From the NCBI RefSeq assembly GCF_032594935.1, contig NZ_CP118734.1, positions 772,001-836,000 on the forward strand: DNA of 64,000 nt. The letters are read 5' to 3'. How positions within the stretch are numbered: position 1 is the stretch's first letter; every line of letters starts with the position of its first letter. Below the pieces are notes generated by a model that worked only from the letters and a program-made list of their open reading frames with translations, was not told where the DNA came from and did not search any database. The position numbers and the translations under genes are program-made. The DNA is from Streptococcus sp. 29892 (lineage in GTDB: Bacteria; Bacillota; Bacilli; Lactobacillales; Streptococcaceae). Shown here one piece after another: positions 63,401 through 64,000 of the stretch.

Positions 63401-64000
63401 GTCGGAACCAAGACGGAAGAAATCAGTTACTATGTCGATGAAGAGGGCAACTTCAAAGCATGGGACACCAAACATTCTCAAAAGCAGATTGATCGCTTTA
63501 ATGCCTTAGAAGTGACTGATAACACTGCTCTGGATGTCTATGTGACCGATGATGCAGCAAAACGTGGTCAGTTTAAGGGATATTATAAAAAGACAGTTTT
63601 CTATGAAGCTCCATTGTCTGATAAAGAAGTGGCACGAATCAAAGGAATGGTCGATATTCGCAATGCCTACCAAGAAGTTATTGCCATTCAACGCTATTAT
63701 GACTACGATACGGAGTTCTTTAACCTCTTGTTAGGCAAACTCAATCGTACCTATGATAGCTTTGTCAAACACTATGGGTATTTGAACAGTGCAGTGAACC
63801 GCAATCTTTTTGATAGTGATGATAAGTATTCGCTTCTTGCTAGTTTGGAAGATGAACGTCTGGATCCAAGTGGAAAGTCTGTTATCTATACTAAATCCCT
63901 TGCTTTTGAGAAGGCTTTAGTGCGTCCTGAAAAAGAGGTTAAAAAGGTACATACTGCCCTTGATGCCTTAAATTCGAGCTTGGCTGACGGACGTGGTGTT
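60422..64000 (+). CDS. ICE giant SNF2 helicase-methylase, N-terminal 1193 residues (runs off window)
   Basis: Open from ATG 60422 (GGGAGGG upstream) to the window end. Residues 1-530 are helical and charged with no clear domain. Around residue 640 is LAKYVGWGGLANEFF, then TAYYTDPALIRQMW and the SAM motif ILDPSMGTGNFFAAMP, YGVELDTITGAIAKHLHP, and LVISNVPFANIRI as the motif IV equivalent (NVPF in place of NPPY). KKSLDLVHDGGQVAIISSTG completes an N6-methylase fold. The SNF2 helicase lobes of this family would lie beyond 64000. The protein is a hallmark of ICESa2603-like elements and probably protects or processes transferred DNA. Confidence 0.85.
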   Translation, partial: MNQEVLLQMMRATIPRDRALLEAFLYYQAEHFDEEWDSLVHQFLTNGQEINKSVQVLHFETDVSAFVQASPYDTAHDLLTYTKVFGQTGLQKLDKLSPSEKDLVIEVALFNLATRFQLLDSNGHYQTISPDSLLQKSRGANLVNVYRVANNLADRISRDIEQFLLTYEPELETRADETILENEETIDEHKTSVHQAISFREEGSLVIASLDVDLSQLDVQTGKTSHLPAYEELSLRRKFEILTYFDQIRNERSKVPSFRRGDFDTETEMTPVFEGEELLTYLEADGSPYELKRTLTTVEEKELEKIGQAIRIENQEKLTQLGIDISQFESDQVGILLDAAGRFRLKNADLALLGGYPKASVTQLALATELLQMGLSHEKVEFFFGSQLSIEELRQVAYAFLHQELSREDAEQFEKDKRNQPDLTLRDWKSKLEKAESKVVVDEELAENPLVQRVLDTYPLGSLVSYKGQDFEVVSVSDARLNGLIRIELVNDFSDIIEQNPVLYLRTWEEVSQSLHQPKAEPQTELEEADQGLNLFSFLEEEPVQSIGLLEPDSSEIGHNDTDLEESDSQIPEEVVVETIPEIPVMDFYFPEDMTDFYPKTARDKVETNIAAIRLVKNLEVEHRNALPSEQELLAKYVGWGGLANEFFDDYNPKFSKELEELKSLVTDKEYSDMKQSSLTAYYTDPALIRQMWDKLERDGFTGGKILDPSMGTGNFFAAMPKHLREKSELYGVELDTITGAIAKHLHPNSHIEIKGFETVAFNDNSFDLVISNVPFANIRIADNRYDKPYMIHDYFVKKSLDLVHDGGQVAIISSTGTMDKRTENILQDIRETTEFLGGVRLPDSAFKAIAGTSVTTDMLFFQKHLNKGYVTDDLAFSGSIRYEKDSRIWLNPYFDGEYNSQVLGTYEVRNFNGGTLSVKGTSDDLIASVETALHQVKAPRKIDRNEVIINPDVLTKQVIDTSIPAEMRENLDQYSFGYQGSTVYYRDNKGIRVGTKTEEISYYVDEEGNFKAWDTKHSQKQIDRFNALEVTDNTALDVYVTDDAAKRGQFKGYYKKTVFYEAPLSDKEVARIKGMVDIRNAYQEVIAIQRYYDYDTEFFNLLLGKLNRTYDSFVKHYGYLNSAVNRNLFDSDDKYSLLASLEDERLDPSGKSVIYTKSLAFEKALVRPEKEVKKVHTALDALNSSLADGRGV

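Overview
The window is low-GC Firmicute DNA and almost certainly a Streptococcus. An S. suis / S. agalactiae-type ICE host fits best: an LPNTG-anchored antigen I/II-type surface protein, an AbiE system, a RepA_N initiator, a SNF2/methylase giant gene and a Tn916 tet(M) fragment sit around a complete siphoprophage. No rRNA, tRNA or CRISPR array was seen. The species assignment is an inference from gene content.

Layout. (1) 1-1412: remnants of two adenine-methyltransferase C-terminal halves, the second broken by an in-frame stop. (2) 1460-4482, minus strand: a compact three-gene ABC-three-component (ABC-3C) conflict system made of an SMC-like DUF2326 ATPase, a small winged-helix middle component and an effector-type protein with a degenerate HNH-like zinc knuckle. 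(3) 4770-5451: a small ORF and a sigma-like HTH protein, probably ICE-derived. (4) 5491-43523: a prophage. Its leftward replication module (family A DNA polymerase, DUF2815, DUF2800 nuclease) diverges from a rightward operon holding a primase-helicase, VRR-NUC, SNF2 helicase, late-type regulator, SAM synthetase, HNH, ParB-methyltransferase interrupted by an intein, and Dcm. Packaging, head, tail and lysis genes follow, then two overlapping large serine recombinases. A toxin-antitoxin pair sits between terL and the portal gene. (5) 43579-48536: acetyltransferase debris fused to a Tn916 fragment (orf13 tail, leader, tet(M), orf6, orf9, orf7, truncated orf8). (6) 48537-49971: a truncated two-gene cassette with an unknown putative membrane protein. 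(7) 49972-64000: an ICE core (RepA, Dcm, AbiE, surface adhesin, SNF2/methylase) that runs off the right edge.

The most notable signals are mostly non-coding or architectural. Three copies of a promoter-like element (GCGGAAAA, then ACCTA-N2-AAGGT-type palindrome starting exactly 23 nt later) sit at the divergent replication promoter and in front of the recombinases. Nine 11-bp TGACCT units lie next to the late-type regulator. A roughly 73-bp leader is duplicated ahead of two small genes. A 285-residue intein lies inside the phage DNA methyltransferase. An A-AAA-AAG slippery site joins the two tail-chaperone frames. Phage SAM synthetase with two DNA methyltransferases suggests virus-driven DNA modification. 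ABC-3C, AbiE, the R-M remnants and the unknown cassette make this a defence/accessory hotspot in an ICE-prophage tandem.
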